A stretch of 64,000 bases of DNA from Paracoccus sediminicola (GCF_027912835.1 NZ_CP115768.1:2393501-2457500), one strand, 5' to 3'; counted from the first letter of the stretch, positions 29,112-38,415 are shown. The notes: generated from the letters alone by a model not told the origin. Numbers and translations are program-made.

Positions 29112-29248
29112 TCTGCACCCCTCCCTCGAATCATCGCAAGCTGTCTGTTAGCGCCCAAGCTGAGCGATTCTGCACGCGCGTGCAAGAAAAATATGCTCGC
29201 GCGTGCAAATTTCTTCCCGCGCGCGCCGCGTCGGGGTAAGCTGGGCCT
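29112..29248. promoter_or_regulatory. Divergent iolG / lacI promoter region with two operator-like palindromes
   Basis: TGCACGCGCGTGCA at 29171-29184 is a perfect 14-bp palindrome. TGCTCGCGCGTGCA at 29194-29207 is the same with one change. Their centres are 23 bp apart, about two helical turns. A central CG within an even palindrome is the usual shape of LacI/GalR operators. They lie between the start of iolG and the regulator gene, so both promoters could be controlled. Confidence 0.75.
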
Positions 29249-30259
29249 ATGACCGATATAACGAACCAACTCGACACGGCGCGTGCTATCACCGCCGACG
29301 ACGTGGCCGAGGCAGCGGGCGTGTCCCGCTGGACTGTGGCGCGGGCCTTCAAGAAAGATGCCTCTATCTCACGCAAGAGCCGGGAAAGGGTGATGGCGGC
29401 GGCTGAGAGACTGGGCTATGCGCCGGATCTTCTGGCGGCCTCGCTGGCATCGGACAGGTCGCATCTGGTGGCGCTGATCACCAATGACTTCAACAACCCG
29501 CACAAGCTTGTGCTGCTGGAGCGGCTGACACGGATCCTGTGGTCGCATGGCTGGGGCTCGCTGCTAGTGAACATGTCGGAAAGCGAAGATGCCTCGGCTG
29601 CGCTGCTGGCGGCGAGCCAGCGACGGGTCGACGCGGCAGTGATGATCGGGACGCGGTTCGACGACCGCGTTCTGGACACCGCGCTTGGGGCGCGGCGGGT
29701 GAAAAAGCTGGTCGTCTTTGCACGCTACAGCAGCAACCCGAACACGCTGACCATTGCCTGCGACGACGTATTGGCGATGCGCGAGATCGCGGATCACCTG
29801 CTGGCGCGCGGCTATCGCCGCCCCGCCTTCATCGCCGGGCCGGATACGCAATCGGCCAAGCTGCACCGGCTGGACAGCTTCACCGATTACTGGCGCTCCA
29901 AGACCGGCTATGTCGTGCCGGCGCGCCATACCAGCGGCTATGATTTTCAGTCCGCGATCAATACCGCCGAGGCGCTGCTGACCGACTCGGCGCAGAAGGG
30001 TCTGCCCGATGTGATGGTTTGCGAGAACGATATTCTGGCGATCGGGGTGAGCGACGCTGTCCGCAACCTGCGCGGGACGGGGGCGGAAATCGCCGTGACC
30101 GGGTTCGACGATATTCCTCTGGCGGCGGCGCCCTCCTATGCGCTGACGACCTATCGTCAGCCGATTACGGCGATGTGCGAAAGCCTGCTTGAGGTTTTGA
30201 ACGGGCAGCGCAGCAGCAGCGCATTTCTGCCCGGGCGTCTGATCGTCCGGAACGGATGA
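29249..30259 (+). CDS. LacI-family transcriptional regulator of the inositol locus
   Basis: A 336-residue LacI/GalR repressor. The helix-turn-helix ADDVAEAAGVSRWTVARAF is at about residues 15-33, followed by the hinge RLGYAPDLLAASLAS. A periplasmic-binding-like effector domain follows, with TGFDDIPLAAAPSYALTTYRQP near the C terminus. It is divergent from iolG and probably represses the iol genes until inositol or an inositol derivative binds. IolR proteins elsewhere are often DeoR or RpiR type, so a LacI regulator is a lineage variant. Confidence 0.92.
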   Translation: MTDITNQLDTARAITADDVAEAAGVSRWTVARAFKKDASISRKSRERVMAAAERLGYAPDLLAASLASDRSHLVALITNDFNNPHKLVLLERLTRILWSHGWGSLLVNMSESEDASAALLAASQRRVDAAVMIGTRFDDRVLDTALGARRVKKLVVFARYSSNPNTLTIACDDVLAMREIADHLLARGYRRPAFIAGPDTQSAKLHRLDSFTDYWRSKTGYVVPARHTSGYDFQSAINTAEALLTDSAQKGLPDVMVCENDILAIGVSDAVRNLRGTGAEIAVTGFDDIPLAAAPSYALTTYRQPITAMCESLLEVLNGQRSSSAFLPGRLIVRNG

Positions 30260-30278
30260 GGGTCATGGCGCTGCCGGA

Positions 30279-31124
30279 TCACGCCGGGCGTGTTCCCGCA
30301 GGCGCGGCGGCGTTGTTCCAGCCCGGATCGTCGAACGCAGTCAAAGCTGAAAGCCTGTCGTAATCCCCAGGGATGGCCGCGAGGACGGGAAAGCCGATGC
30401 CACGGAGCTCCGCATCCGCGCAGGGTGCGACGCGCCCGCCCGCCGCCTCGATCAGCGCATAGCCGGCGAGGCAGTCCCAGATCGACATGCGCGGCTCGCA
30501 ATAACCGACCAGACGCCCGGCGGCCACGAAAGCCAGCATCAGCGCACCGGACCCATAGCGCACATGAGCGATCCCCTGCGCCGAAAGATCCTGACAGAAA
30601 CGGCCAAACCGGGCCGGGTCGATACGGTCATTCGCGCCGATCCCCAGAAGCCCGGTGCTCAGATCGAAGCGGTCGGTCACCCGCACCGGCTTGCCGTTCA
30701 GCGTGGCGCCTTGCCCCCGCCCACCGAGGTAAAGCTCGTCCAGCACAGGCGCGTAAATCGCGCCCAAAAGCGGGCCGCTGGCATCCCTCAGCCCGATCGA
30801 GACGCACCATCCCGGCAGCCCGTTCAGGAATGGCGCCGTTCCGTCGATGGGGTCGATCACCCATGTCAGGCAGTTGAGCCCACCGGTCATGCCGTGCTCT
30901 TCGCCAAGGAACGCGTCATCGCGGAATTCGGACAAGAGCCGGTTGCGGATCAGTGTCTCGACCTCGCGGTCCGCAAGCGAGACCATGTCGGTCAGCGAGC
31001 GTTTCGTCTCGATATCGAGAAGGTCGCGCTTGCGGAAATAGCGCAGCGCCAGATCACCTGCTTCACGCGCGGCGTGTTCCATCGCGGTCAGCCGGACCCG
31101 CAAGTCGAGCTCTCTCAATTCCAT
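30279..31124 (-). CDS. Inositol monophosphatase family protein
   Basis: A 281-residue Mg-dependent phosphatase with all three family motifs: FLGEEHG (about residues 73-79), WVIDPIDGT (about 88-96) and the C-terminal SIWDCLAGYALIEAAGG. It would hydrolyse inositol-1-phosphate or another small phosphomonoester (histidinol phosphate or sugar phosphate are alternatives). It lies 10 bp after the ABC ATPase of an AfuABC-like importer, as the last gene of that operon, and is convergent with the iol regulator. The combination suggests dephosphorylation of an imported phosphorylated compound. Confidence 0.92.
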   Translation of the reverse strand: MELRELDLRVRLTAMEHAAREAGDLALRYFRKRDLLDIETKRSLTDMVSLADREVETLIRNRLLSEFRDDAFLGEEHGMTGGLNCLTWVIDPIDGTAPFLNGLPGWCVSIGLRDASGPLLGAIYAPVLDELYLGGRGQGATLNGKPVRVTDRFDLSTGLLGIGANDRIDPARFGRFCQDLSAQGIAHVRYGSGALMLAFVAAGRLVGYCEPRMSIWDCLAGYALIEAAGGRVAPCADAELRGIGFPVLAAIPGDYDRLSALTAFDDPGWNNAAAPAGTRPA

Positions 31125-31134
31125 TGCTCTGCCC

Positions 31135-32190
31135 TCATGCGATCAGCGCCACGCCGACGCCGCGAAATTGCAGCCGGATCCCCGATCCGGGGGCGACGGC
31201 GGCAGAGCTGGTATCATCGATGACGAAAAGCGGCCCCGCCGCGGTTTCGATCTCGTATTCTATATGGTCCCCGAGATAGGCTGCGGTCGCGACACGGCCT
31301 TCCAGGCCTTGTCCGTCACCGGAAAGCCTGAACGCGCCGGGGCGCACCGCCAGCCGGGCGGGTCCCGGTGCCACGCCGCGCGCCGGCAAGAAGGTTTCCA
31401 CGCCGCCGACGCTGACCCGGGCCTGACCCCCGGTCACGACCAGCACCTGACAGTCGATGACATTCGCCTCGCCGATGAAATCCGCGATGAATTCCGAGGC
31501 CGGGCTTTCATAAAGCTCGCGTGGCGTGCCGTCCTGCGCAACCACGCCGTCCTTCATCACCACGATCCGGTCGGACACCGCCAGCGCCTCATCCTGATCA
31601 TGGGTGACATAAACGGCGGTAAAGCCCAGCCGCTGCTGCAATTCGCGGATCTCGGTGCGCACGCGGCGGCGAAGGCGGGCATCCAGATTTGACAGCGGCT
31701 CGTCCAGCAACAGGACCTGCGGCTCCAGCACGAGCGCACGGGCGACGGCGACACGCTGCTGCTGGCCGCCCGAAAGCTCGGACGGAAGCCGGTCGCCAAG
31801 GCCCGACAGCCCGACCAGTTCCAGCCCGGCCTGCGCCATCTCGCGCGCTCGTGCGGGTCTGGTGCCGTCGGATTCCAGCCCATAGGCGATGTTGTCTATA
31901 ACGCTCATATGCGGAAACAGCGCGTAGCTTTGGAACACCATGGTCACGTCGCGCCGGTTCGCGGGCAGACGCGTGACATCCTGACCGCCGATCCTGATCG
32001 TGCCGTCGGTCGGGGTTTCCAGCCCGGCCAGCATCCGCAGCGTGGTCGTCTTGCCGCAGCCCGAGGGGCCCAGAAGCGTCACCAGCTGCCCCGGCTCGAT
32101 CGTCAGGTCCAGCTTCGGGATCGCCGTGAAGGCGCCATAATCCTTGCGCACCGCGCGGAATTCGACTGCGCCTCGTTGCGGGTTGGTCAC
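31135..32190 (-). CDS. ABC transporter ATP-binding protein (AfuC/FbpC/PotA-like)
   Basis: A 351-residue ATPase with Walker A GPSGCGKTTTLRML, signature LSGGQQQRVAVARAL, Walker B VLLLDEPLSNLD and the H-loop YVTHDQDEAL. The C-terminal TOBE-like extension (about residues 240-351) is present. It belongs to the Fe3+/polyamine/sugar-phosphate importer ATPase class. Its start overlaps the permease stop by ATGA. Substrate specificity comes from the binding protein at 34.5 kb. Confidence 0.92.
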   Translation of the reverse strand: MTNPQRGAVEFRAVRKDYGAFTAIPKLDLTIEPGQLVTLLGPSGCGKTTTLRMLAGLETPTDGTIRIGGQDVTRLPANRRDVTMVFQSYALFPHMSVIDNIAYGLESDGTRPARAREMAQAGLELVGLSGLGDRLPSELSGGQQQRVAVARALVLEPQVLLLDEPLSNLDARLRRRVRTEIRELQQRLGFTAVYVTHDQDEALAVSDRIVVMKDGVVAQDGTPRELYESPASEFIADFIGEANVIDCQVLVVTGGQARVSVGGVETFLPARGVAPGPARLAVRPGAFRLSGDGQGLEGRVATAAYLGDHIEYEIETAAGPLFVIDDTSSAAVAPGSGIRLQFRGVGVALIA

Positions 32191-34382
32191 GTCATGGCCT
32201 CCTTGGCGATGGCTGCATCTGTGCGGCGGCGCAGGCGGCGTTCGCCGATCAGCAGCTGGAAGCTGCCGATGACGGCGATCATCACCACGATCAGCGCCGA
32301 GGAATAGGCGATGGCAACGCCGTATTGGCCGTTCTCGACCAGCCCGACGATATAGGCCGTCGCCATGTTGTATTTCGCCGAAACGAGGAAGATCACGGCC
32401 GAGATCGAGGTGATCGCGCGCACGAAGCTATAGACCAGCGCCGCCATGATCGCGGGCCGGAGCAGCGGCAGGATGACCCTGCGCAGCGTGCGACCGGAAT
32501 TGGCGCCCAGCGTCAGCGATGCCTCGTCAAGGCTGCCGTCAAGCTGCGCCATGGCCGCCACGCTGCCGCGCACGCCCACTGGCATGTTGCGGAACACGAA
32601 GCAGACGATCAGGATCAGCGCGGTGCCCGTCATCTGGATCGGCGGCAGGTTGAAGGCCATGATATAGCTGATGCCGATGACCGTGCCGGGGATCGCAAAG
32701 CTCATCATCAGGACGAATTCGAACACCGCCTTGCCGGGGAAGTTCTGGCGCGAGATCAGCCAGCCGGTCAGCAGCCCGACCGTTGCCGTCAGCGGCGCTG
32801 CGATCAGCGCGATGATCATCGTGGTCCAGAAACTGTCCCACGCCACCCCGGTCCAGCGGAGACCGCCTTCGAAGCTGATGCCGAAGGCGCGGATGTAATG
32901 GTCCAGCGTCAGCGTGTGATCCAGACCCCACAGCTTCACGAAGCCGCCGAACAGGATCATCGCATAGACGATCACCGTAAACAGGCTCCATAGCGTCACG
33001 ACGCCGATCACCGGCCATGCGACACGGGCGGGCAGTAGGGCATGATTGCCGCCATCGCCCTTGCCGCCGACCGTGGCGAAATTGCGGCCGGTCAGCCACA
33101 GCCTCTGGGCCAGGAATGCCGACAGGGTGAAAAACAACAGCACCGCGGCCAGGACCGCGGCACGCGAGGGATCGTTCTGCGCGCCGACCACCGAGAAGAA
33201 AATCTCGGTCGACAGCACCCCGCCAGATCCGCCCAGCACCAGCGGATTGCCGAAATCCGCCATGCTTTCGATGAACCCGATCAGAAAGGCATTGGCCAGC
33301 CCCGGCGCCATCAAGGGCAGCGACACCCGGCGAAAGGTGCGCCAGCGCCCGGCGCGCAGGGTCTGCGAGGCCTCTTCCATCGAGGGGCTGACCCCCTCGA
33401 CCACACCAATCAGCACAAGGAAAGAAATCGGCGTGAAGCTGAGCACCTGCGCCAGCCAGATTCCGGTGAGGCCGTAAAGCCAGCGACCCAGCTCCCATCC
33501 GGTCGCATCCTCGATCAGCTGCGTCAGCGTGCCGGAACGGCCCAGCAACATGATCAGCGCAAGCCCGACGACGAAAGGCGGGGTGATGATTGGCAGCACC
33601 GTCAGCAGGCGGAGGCTTTTCTTGAAGGGAAAACGGGTGCGTGTCGCGACAAGTGCGAAGGCCAGGCCAAGCAGCGTCGTGGCGGTCGCGGTGCAGATTG
33701 CCAGAAAGAAGGTGCGCCAAGCCACGCCGCAGGTGCCGCCGCCCAGACAGGCGAGGCTCCAGATCTTGGGGTCGGCGATATTCTTGCGCACGCCTTCGGT
33801 GGTGAAAGAGCCGTCGAAATCCTGAAACGCGCCGGTGAAGATCGACAGGATCGGATAGAAAACGAAGCTGCCGACCAGCAGGATCAGCAGCGCGATCGAG
33901 GTCAGCACGAAGGCATCGCCCTTCAGCGCGCCACGCTCTGCCGCGCCGAACGAGATGAGGCAAGTGAAGAACAGCGCAAGGATGACCGCGCCGGCACCGA
34001 AGGCCGGTTGCCCCTTGGCCTCGCCGAACATGATCTCCAGCAGGCCCCAGTTCCAGCCCCGCATCCCGACCGACAGGCCTTCGGCGATCATCCAGATCAG
34101 ACCGGCCGCACCGATACGGATCAGCCAGCGCCCCCTGTCGCCGCCCGATGGCCGGGCCAGCCGCAGCCATACCGACAGCGCCAGCAGCAGCAGCACCGGC
34201 CAAAGCTGCCAGCGCCCGATCGCCGCCTGAAAAATGCCCGGCCACAGATCGGGATCGCTGCCCAGATCGGCCAGCCAGTCAAGTCCGAAGAACCCGCCCC
34301 GGATCTTGTACCAGGGCAGCAACAGCAGCGCCAAGGCCGCAGCGCCGATGATCCAGTCCAGCCGCCTGTTATCCGCAGTCAT
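32187..34382 (-). CDS. ABC transporter double permease (AfuB/FbpB-like)
   Basis: A 731-residue membrane protein with two permease halves, each with its own EAA cytoplasmic motif (EASQTLRAGRWRTFRRVSLP near residue 340 and EASLTLGANSGRTLRRVILP near residue 640). The extended N-terminal membrane region is long even for this class. Two-domain permeases of this kind occur in FbpABC iron and AfuABC hexose-phosphate importers. Genes run binding protein, permease, ATPase, phosphatase. Confidence 0.92.
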   Translation of the reverse strand: MTADNRRLDWIIGAAALALLLLPWYKIRGGFFGLDWLADLGSDPDLWPGIFQAAIGRWQLWPVLLLLALSVWLRLARPSGGDRGRWLIRIGAAGLIWMIAEGLSVGMRGWNWGLLEIMFGEAKGQPAFGAGAVILALFFTCLISFGAAERGALKGDAFVLTSIALLILLVGSFVFYPILSIFTGAFQDFDGSFTTEGVRKNIADPKIWSLACLGGGTCGVAWRTFFLAICTATATTLLGLAFALVATRTRFPFKKSLRLLTVLPIITPPFVVGLALIMLLGRSGTLTQLIEDATGWELGRWLYGLTGIWLAQVLSFTPISFLVLIGVVEGVSPSMEEASQTLRAGRWRTFRRVSLPLMAPGLANAFLIGFIESMADFGNPLVLGGSGGVLSTEIFFSVVGAQNDPSRAAVLAAVLLFFTLSAFLAQRLWLTGRNFATVGGKGDGGNHALLPARVAWPVIGVVTLWSLFTVIVYAMILFGGFVKLWGLDHTLTLDHYIRAFGISFEGGLRWTGVAWDSFWTTMIIALIAAPLTATVGLLTGWLISRQNFPGKAVFEFVLMMSFAIPGTVIGISYIMAFNLPPIQMTGTALILIVCFVFRNMPVGVRGSVAAMAQLDGSLDEASLTLGANSGRTLRRVILPLLRPAIMAALVYSFVRAITSISAVIFLVSAKYNMATAYIVGLVENGQYGVAIAYSSALIVVMIAVIGSFQLLIGERRLRRRTDAAIAKEAMT

Positions 34383-34414
34383 CCCGGCGCTTGCCCGTTC
34401 GTTGCTTACATGAG

Positions 34415-34445
34415 GGCCGGGTCGGACGAAGCGCCCTGCCCGGCC
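34415..34445. other. GC hairpin between AfuA-like binding-protein and permease genes
   Basis: GGCCGGG (34415-34421) pairs with CCCGGCC (34439-34445) across a loop of about 17 bases. It is weaker than the other binding-protein hairpins of this window but occupies the same position, just after the binding-protein stop. Confidence 0.5.
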
Positions 34446-34457
34446 AGATCGACAGCG

Positions 34458-35486
34458 TTACTGCGCCGCCTGCCCGCCAATCTCGGCATCCCAGCGGGCC
34501 AGCAATTCCTTGCGGCGATCGGCAGAGCCGTATTCGGCAAAGTCATAGTCGATCAGCTTCACCTCGCTGAGATCCGGCACATGCTCGGAAGCGGTGGCGG
34601 ATTTGTTCGAGGGCAGCTGGAACGAACCGGCCTCGGGCATCAGGTTCTGCGCCTCGGCAGTCAGCACCCAGTCATAGAATATCTTGGCCTCGTCCGGGTT
34701 CTGCGCACCCTCGATGATCGACATCGAGCCGACTTCGTATCCGGTCCCTTCGCAGGGGGCCATGACCTGTATCGGAAAGCCCTCGACCGATTGCGACACG
34801 GCATCATGCATGAAGACGATGCCAAGCCCGGTCTCGCCCCGCGCGGCAGCCTTTACGGGGGCCGATCCGGATTTCGTATATTGCGCGACGTTTTCGTTCA
34901 TTTGTTTGAGGAACTCAAAAGCCTCGTCCTCGCCCATCAGCTGAACCAGAGTCGCAAGCGTCGTATAGGCCGTGCCCGAAGAGTTCGGATCGGCGATCTG
35001 GATCTCGCCCTTCAGCGCGGGATCCAGCAAATCCTCCCAGCAGGCTGGGCCTTCGATGCCCTTCTCGGCGAGGATCTCGGTATTATAGCCCCAGCCCAGC
35101 GCGCCGCTATAGACACCGACGGTCCGGTATTCCGAGGTTTCCGCCTGTTCGACGGCCCAGTCCTGAAGCTCTGGCAGCAGCTCCGATCTGTATTCAGCGG
35201 TCAGCCCGTCATGCGCCGCCTGAAGATGGGGATCGCCGGTGCCGCCCCACCACAGGTCGGTCTGAGGATTGCGTCCCTCGGCGCGGACCTTGGCATAGGC
35301 CTCGCCCGAGGACAGGCGAACCATGTTGACGTTGATGTCGGAATGACCGGCTTCGAACTCCGTCACCAGCTTCTCGCAGATCACAACATCGGCGGAACAG
35401 ATCAGGTTCAGCTCTGCCGCCGCTGCCATTCCACCCGAAAGACCCAGCGCCGCCCCAGTTGCGATTGCGGCTGTCTTGATATGCAT
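34458..35486 (-). CDS. AfuA/FbpA-like ABC transporter substrate-binding protein
   Basis: A 342-residue periplasmic protein with signal peptide MHIKTAAIATGAALGLSGGM. The mature part has TDLWWGGTGDPHLQAA, GEIQIADPNSSGTAYTTLA and APCEGTGYEVGSMS, which resemble AfuA-type sugar-phosphate binders more than iron binders (no paired tyrosines in the usual C-terminal iron site are evident). The start at 35486 was chosen for the signal peptide and the GGGGAG ribosome site. The adjacent inositol-monophosphatase gene supports a phosphorylated polyol or sugar ligand. That ligand is inference. Confidence 0.88.
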   Translation of the reverse strand: MHIKTAAIATGAALGLSGGMAAAAELNLICSADVVICEKLVTEFEAGHSDINVNMVRLSSGEAYAKVRAEGRNPQTDLWWGGTGDPHLQAAHDGLTAEYRSELLPELQDWAVEQAETSEYRTVGVYSGALGWGYNTEILAEKGIEGPACWEDLLDPALKGEIQIADPNSSGTAYTTLATLVQLMGEDEAFEFLKQMNENVAQYTKSGSAPVKAAARGETGLGIVFMHDAVSQSVEGFPIQVMAPCEGTGYEVGSMSIIEGAQNPDEAKIFYDWVLTAEAQNLMPEAGSFQLPSNKSATASEHVPDLSEVKLIDYDFAEYGSADRRKELLARWDAEIGGQAAQ

Positions 35487-35658
35487 ATTCCCCTCCCCTT
35501 GCGCAGGATGCAGATTAATCTGCAATGCTGTTCATCAGCTTCGGGCAGAATATGGCTCTGCGTCAACTGATTCTATTCCTATAATCATATTGTCATAAAA
35601 CCTCTTTATGGTGTCATCTTGCAATGCTGTGCAGGCAATCGATCAGATAGGAGATCTC
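35487..35658. promoter_or_regulatory. Divergent promoter region with 11-bp direct repeat
   Basis: TGCAATGCTGT occurs at 35521-35531 and again at 35620-35630, exactly 99 bp apart and flanking an AT-rich core that likely holds both promoters. The copies sit near the two gene starts. They are candidate binding sites for the adjacent LacI protein, though the repeat is only weakly palindromic. Confidence 0.5.
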
Positions 35659-36684
35659 ATGCCCAGAACCCCCGCCAGCGCCAAGGACGTGGCCGAGCTT
35701 GCCGGTGTTTCACGCGCGGCGGTCTCGCGCTGCTTCACCCCCGGCGCCAGCATCGCGCCCGAGACCCGCGCCAAGATCCTGAAAGCGGCGGATCAGCTTG
35801 GCTATCGGGTCAACCGTCTGGCCAGCGGGCTGATCCGCAACGAATCCGGCATGGTCGCGCTGATCTCGGCCGAGATCGGCACACCCTACAGGGCGCAGCT
35901 TCTGGCCGAGCTGACCGCGGCGCTGCAACGGGCGGGCAAGCTGGCGCTGGTCATCAATACGGACCGTTCGCATGCCAGTGTCGAAGAGGCTCTGCTGCAG
36001 GCGATCAGCTATCGCACGGATGCGGCGATCTTCCTGTCCGGCATGCCGGCGCGATCGCTGGCCGAGACTTGCCAGCGCAACGGAATGCGGCTGGTGCTGA
36101 TCAATCGCGACGGAGATCACCCCGGTGCGCTTCTGGTCCGGCTGGCCGATGCCGATGCCGGGCGGCAGGCCGTGGCAATGCTGCGCGCCGCCGGCTGCCG
36201 CAGGCTGGCCCTTGCCAGCTCCTGCGCGAACACGCCCAGCCTCCTGGAGCGAGAGCGCGGCTTTCGCGAAGCAGCAGACGAGACCGGCATCGACTGGGTG
36301 CAGCACCGTGTCGGGGCTACGTCGTATGAGACCGGGCTGGAACTGGGCATGTCGCTGCTGACCGCAAAGGACCGGCCGGACGGCATCTTCTGCACCACCG
36401 ATCTGATGGCCTGCGGGCTCATGGACGCGGCCCGCTGGCGGCTGGGGCTGCGCATCCCTGACGACCTATCGGTGATCGGGTTCGACGATATCCCTCAGGC
36501 GGGCTGGGAAGGTTATGCGCTGACCTCGTTCCGCCAGCCCATCGCAGAGATTGCCGCCGAAAGCGTGACATGGCTGCTGTCAGAGCCGGCGCAAGACAGC
36601 ATGGAAGAGCTGCGGCTTCGCCCGAGGCTGCAACTCCGCAGCTCGGTGAAGCGCGGCTTCGATCCGGGCGCCGGGCCGGATTGA
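35659..36684 (+). CDS. LacI-family transcriptional regulator
   Basis: A 341-residue LacI/GalR protein. The HTH SAKDVAELAGVSRAAVSRCF is at about residues 6-25, the hinge LGYRVNRLASGLIRNESG follows, and the C-terminal ligand domain has VIGFDDIPQAGWEGYALTSFRQP. The start at 35659 has AGGAG upstream; the ORF extends 17 codons further without one. Divergent from the AfuABC-like operon, which it probably controls. It ends 16 bp before the convergent HAD gene stop. Confidence 0.9.
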   Translation: MPRTPASAKDVAELAGVSRAAVSRCFTPGASIAPETRAKILKAADQLGYRVNRLASGLIRNESGMVALISAEIGTPYRAQLLAELTAALQRAGKLALVINTDRSHASVEEALLQAISYRTDAAIFLSGMPARSLAETCQRNGMRLVLINRDGDHPGALLVRLADADAGRQAVAMLRAAGCRRLALASSCANTPSLLERERGFREAADETGIDWVQHRVGATSYETGLELGMSLLTAKDRPDGIFCTTDLMACGLMDAARWRLGLRIPDDLSVIGFDDIPQAGWEGYALTSFRQPIAEIAAESVTWLLSEPAQDSMEELRLRPRLQLRSSVKRGFDPGAGPD

Positions 36685-36700
36685 AATAAGTCGTCGCGTC

Positions 36701-37600
36701 TCAGGGCCGGTCGAGAACGAAGTCAGGGTAAATTCCCGCTACATCCAGATAGGCGCGCGCGGGCGCGCCGCCGAGAAAACCATAGCCCGCCACCAGCGCC
36801 GAGGCGATCCCGACTGTGTTCGCGCCCAGGATGTCGGTATGGGGCGAATCTCCGACCATCAGGATACGGTCGAGGGGGATATCTGCCGGCAGCCGCGCCA
36901 ACGCCAGATCGAAGATATTTCCGAACGGCTTGCCGTAGAATTGCGGCGCGATGCCGGTGGCATCGGCAAGGCGATGCGCGAAATAACCGGGCTCTTGCGA
37001 GAACCCGTTCTCGCGCGGGGCGACGATATCGGGATTCCCGACCCAAACCGGGCGCGGATCGTTCCGCAGACTGTCTTCCAGCAGGCGCTGCCGTGTCTCG
37101 GTCCAACCGGCCGTGCCGACCATCAGCACCCCCTCGGCGCGATCGTAAACCGATCCTTCGTCTTCGAGATATTCGGTATCCAGCGTGGCCAGCTCGCCCA
37201 GCCCGGCGGCGCGGCTGGACATCAGGCCCCAGCGACGAGGAGGCGCGGTCTCCAGTGCGGCCATCATCGCCTTGCGGCTGGTGATGACATCGCCCGGCGC
37301 GAAATCATAGCCGAGTGCCGCGTATTTCCGCATCAGCATCTCATGCGGCAGGCTGGCGGCGTTCGACACGACCATCAGCGTCTTGCCGGCGTCACGCAGC
37401 GACTGCAGGCGTTCGACCACGCCGGGAATGGCGCATTCACCGATATTCAGCACGCCGAATGCATCCAGCAGGAAGACGTCGAAGCGGTCCGCGATCTCGG
37501 ACAGATCGGAGGCCGCCCGGGCCGCCCCATGGCGCGAGGGTTGCGGAAGCCGGTCGCGCGCGGCCTCATAGGCGGCGAAAGCCTCGGCCAGCTCCATCAT
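36701..37600 (-). CDS. HAD-superfamily (class IIA) hydrolase
   Basis: A 299-residue phosphatase-like protein. The HAD nucleophile motif is FLLDAFGVLNIG (DxFGV variant of DxDGT, around residue 43), followed by VVSNAAS (motif II) and late MVGDSPHTDILGAN (motif IV aspartates). The C1-DxF form is typical for NagD-like class IIA enzymes with sugar-phosphate or related substrates. The start overlaps the phnE stop by ATGA, so it is the last gene of the PhnCDE-type operon. It probably dephosphorylates what that system imports. Confidence 0.85.
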   Translation of the reverse strand: MMELAEAFAAYEAARDRLPQPSRHGAARAASDLSEIADRFDVFLLDAFGVLNIGECAIPGVVERLQSLRDAGKTLMVVSNAASLPHEMLMRKYAALGYDFAPGDVITSRKAMMAALETAPPRRWGLMSSRAAGLGELATLDTEYLEDEGSVYDRAEGVLMVGTAGWTETRQRLLEDSLRNDPRPVWVGNPDIVAPRENGFSQEPGYFAHRLADATGIAPQFYGKPFGNIFDLALARLPADIPLDRILMVGDSPHTDILGANTVGIASALVAGYGFLGGAPARAYLDVAGIYPDFVLDRP

Positions 37601-38415
37601 ATGATTGCTCCGCGCACCTTTGCCGACACCCATTCGCTGATGACCACGGCGAACAAAATCACAAGCAGGATCAGGCTGACCTGAGGCCATGCCAGCACAT
37701 TCAGCGATGACGACAGCTGAAGCCCGATCCCGCCTGCTCCCACCAATCCCAGCACGGTGGATTCGCGAATATTGATGTCCCAGCGGAAAACAGCGATTCC
37801 GGCGAAAGCAGGCAGGATCTGCGGCACGATGCCATAGGCCATGACCTGCCAGCGAGAAGCGCCAGTTGCAGTGATTGCCTCGACCTGGCTACGGTCGATT
37901 TCCTCGATCGCCTCGTAAAGCAGCTTGGCGCAGAAGCCGATCGAGCGGATGGCGATGGCAACCACGCCGGCCAGCACGCCCGGCCCGATGATCGCAATCA
38001 GCAGCAATGCCCAGATCAGCGAATTGATCGAGCGCGTGGCCACGATGATCAGCAGCGCCAGAGGCCGGATGAAATAGGCCGACGGTGTGGTGTTGCGCGC
38101 CGCCAGAAAAGCCACCGGCACCGCAAGGCACAGCGCGATCAGCGTGCCCAGCGTGGCGATGTTCAGCGTGTCCCAGATCGGCTTGCCGAGCTGGGTGACA
38201 TATTCCCATCTCGGCGGCGTTGCCCGGGTCCAGATATCTCCGGCGATGCGCGGCGCATCCTGCACGAAGAACCAGGTCGTCGCTTCCGAGATGCGCAGCC
38301 AGCAATACACGAAGACCGCCACGCCGATCAGCCAGCCGAACCAGTGCAGCATGGCTTTGCCGGTGGTGCGCCGGCGCCAGAGCTGCTTGCCGTCTTGTTG
38401 GATGGTCGGCATCAC
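37597..38415 (-). CDS. phnE: Phosphonate-type ABC transporter permease (PhnE), second copy
   Basis: A 272-residue permease with about six hydrophobic segments. The EAA motif region is QVEAITATGASRWQVMAYGIVPQILP, and the C-terminal [10 protein letters not shown] is typical of PhnE. It overlaps the first phnE by 4 bp and probably forms a heterodimer with it. The two permeases are clearly related but diverged, so this is not a recent duplication or assembly error. Confidence 0.92.
   Translation of the reverse strand: MMPTIQQDGKQLWRRRTTGKAMLHWFGWLIGVAVFVYCWLRISEATTWFFVQDAPRIAGDIWTRATPPRWEYVTQLGKPIWDTLNIATLGTLIALCLAVPVAFLAARNTTPSAYFIRPLALLIIVATRSINSLIWALLLIAIIGPGVLAGVVAIAIRSIGFCAKLLYEAIEEIDRSQVEAITATGASRWQVMAYGIVPQILPAFAGIAVFRWDINIRESTVLGLVGAGGIGLQLSSSLNVLAWPQVSLILLVILFAVVISEWVSAKVRGAII

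Noticed and set aside
33042..35570. 842-codon open frame on the plus strand, antisense to the AfuABC-like genes
   Set aside because: It is a GC-rich shadow frame, full of Arg, His, Gln and Pro, with no recognisable domain, and it covers two strongly supported genes.
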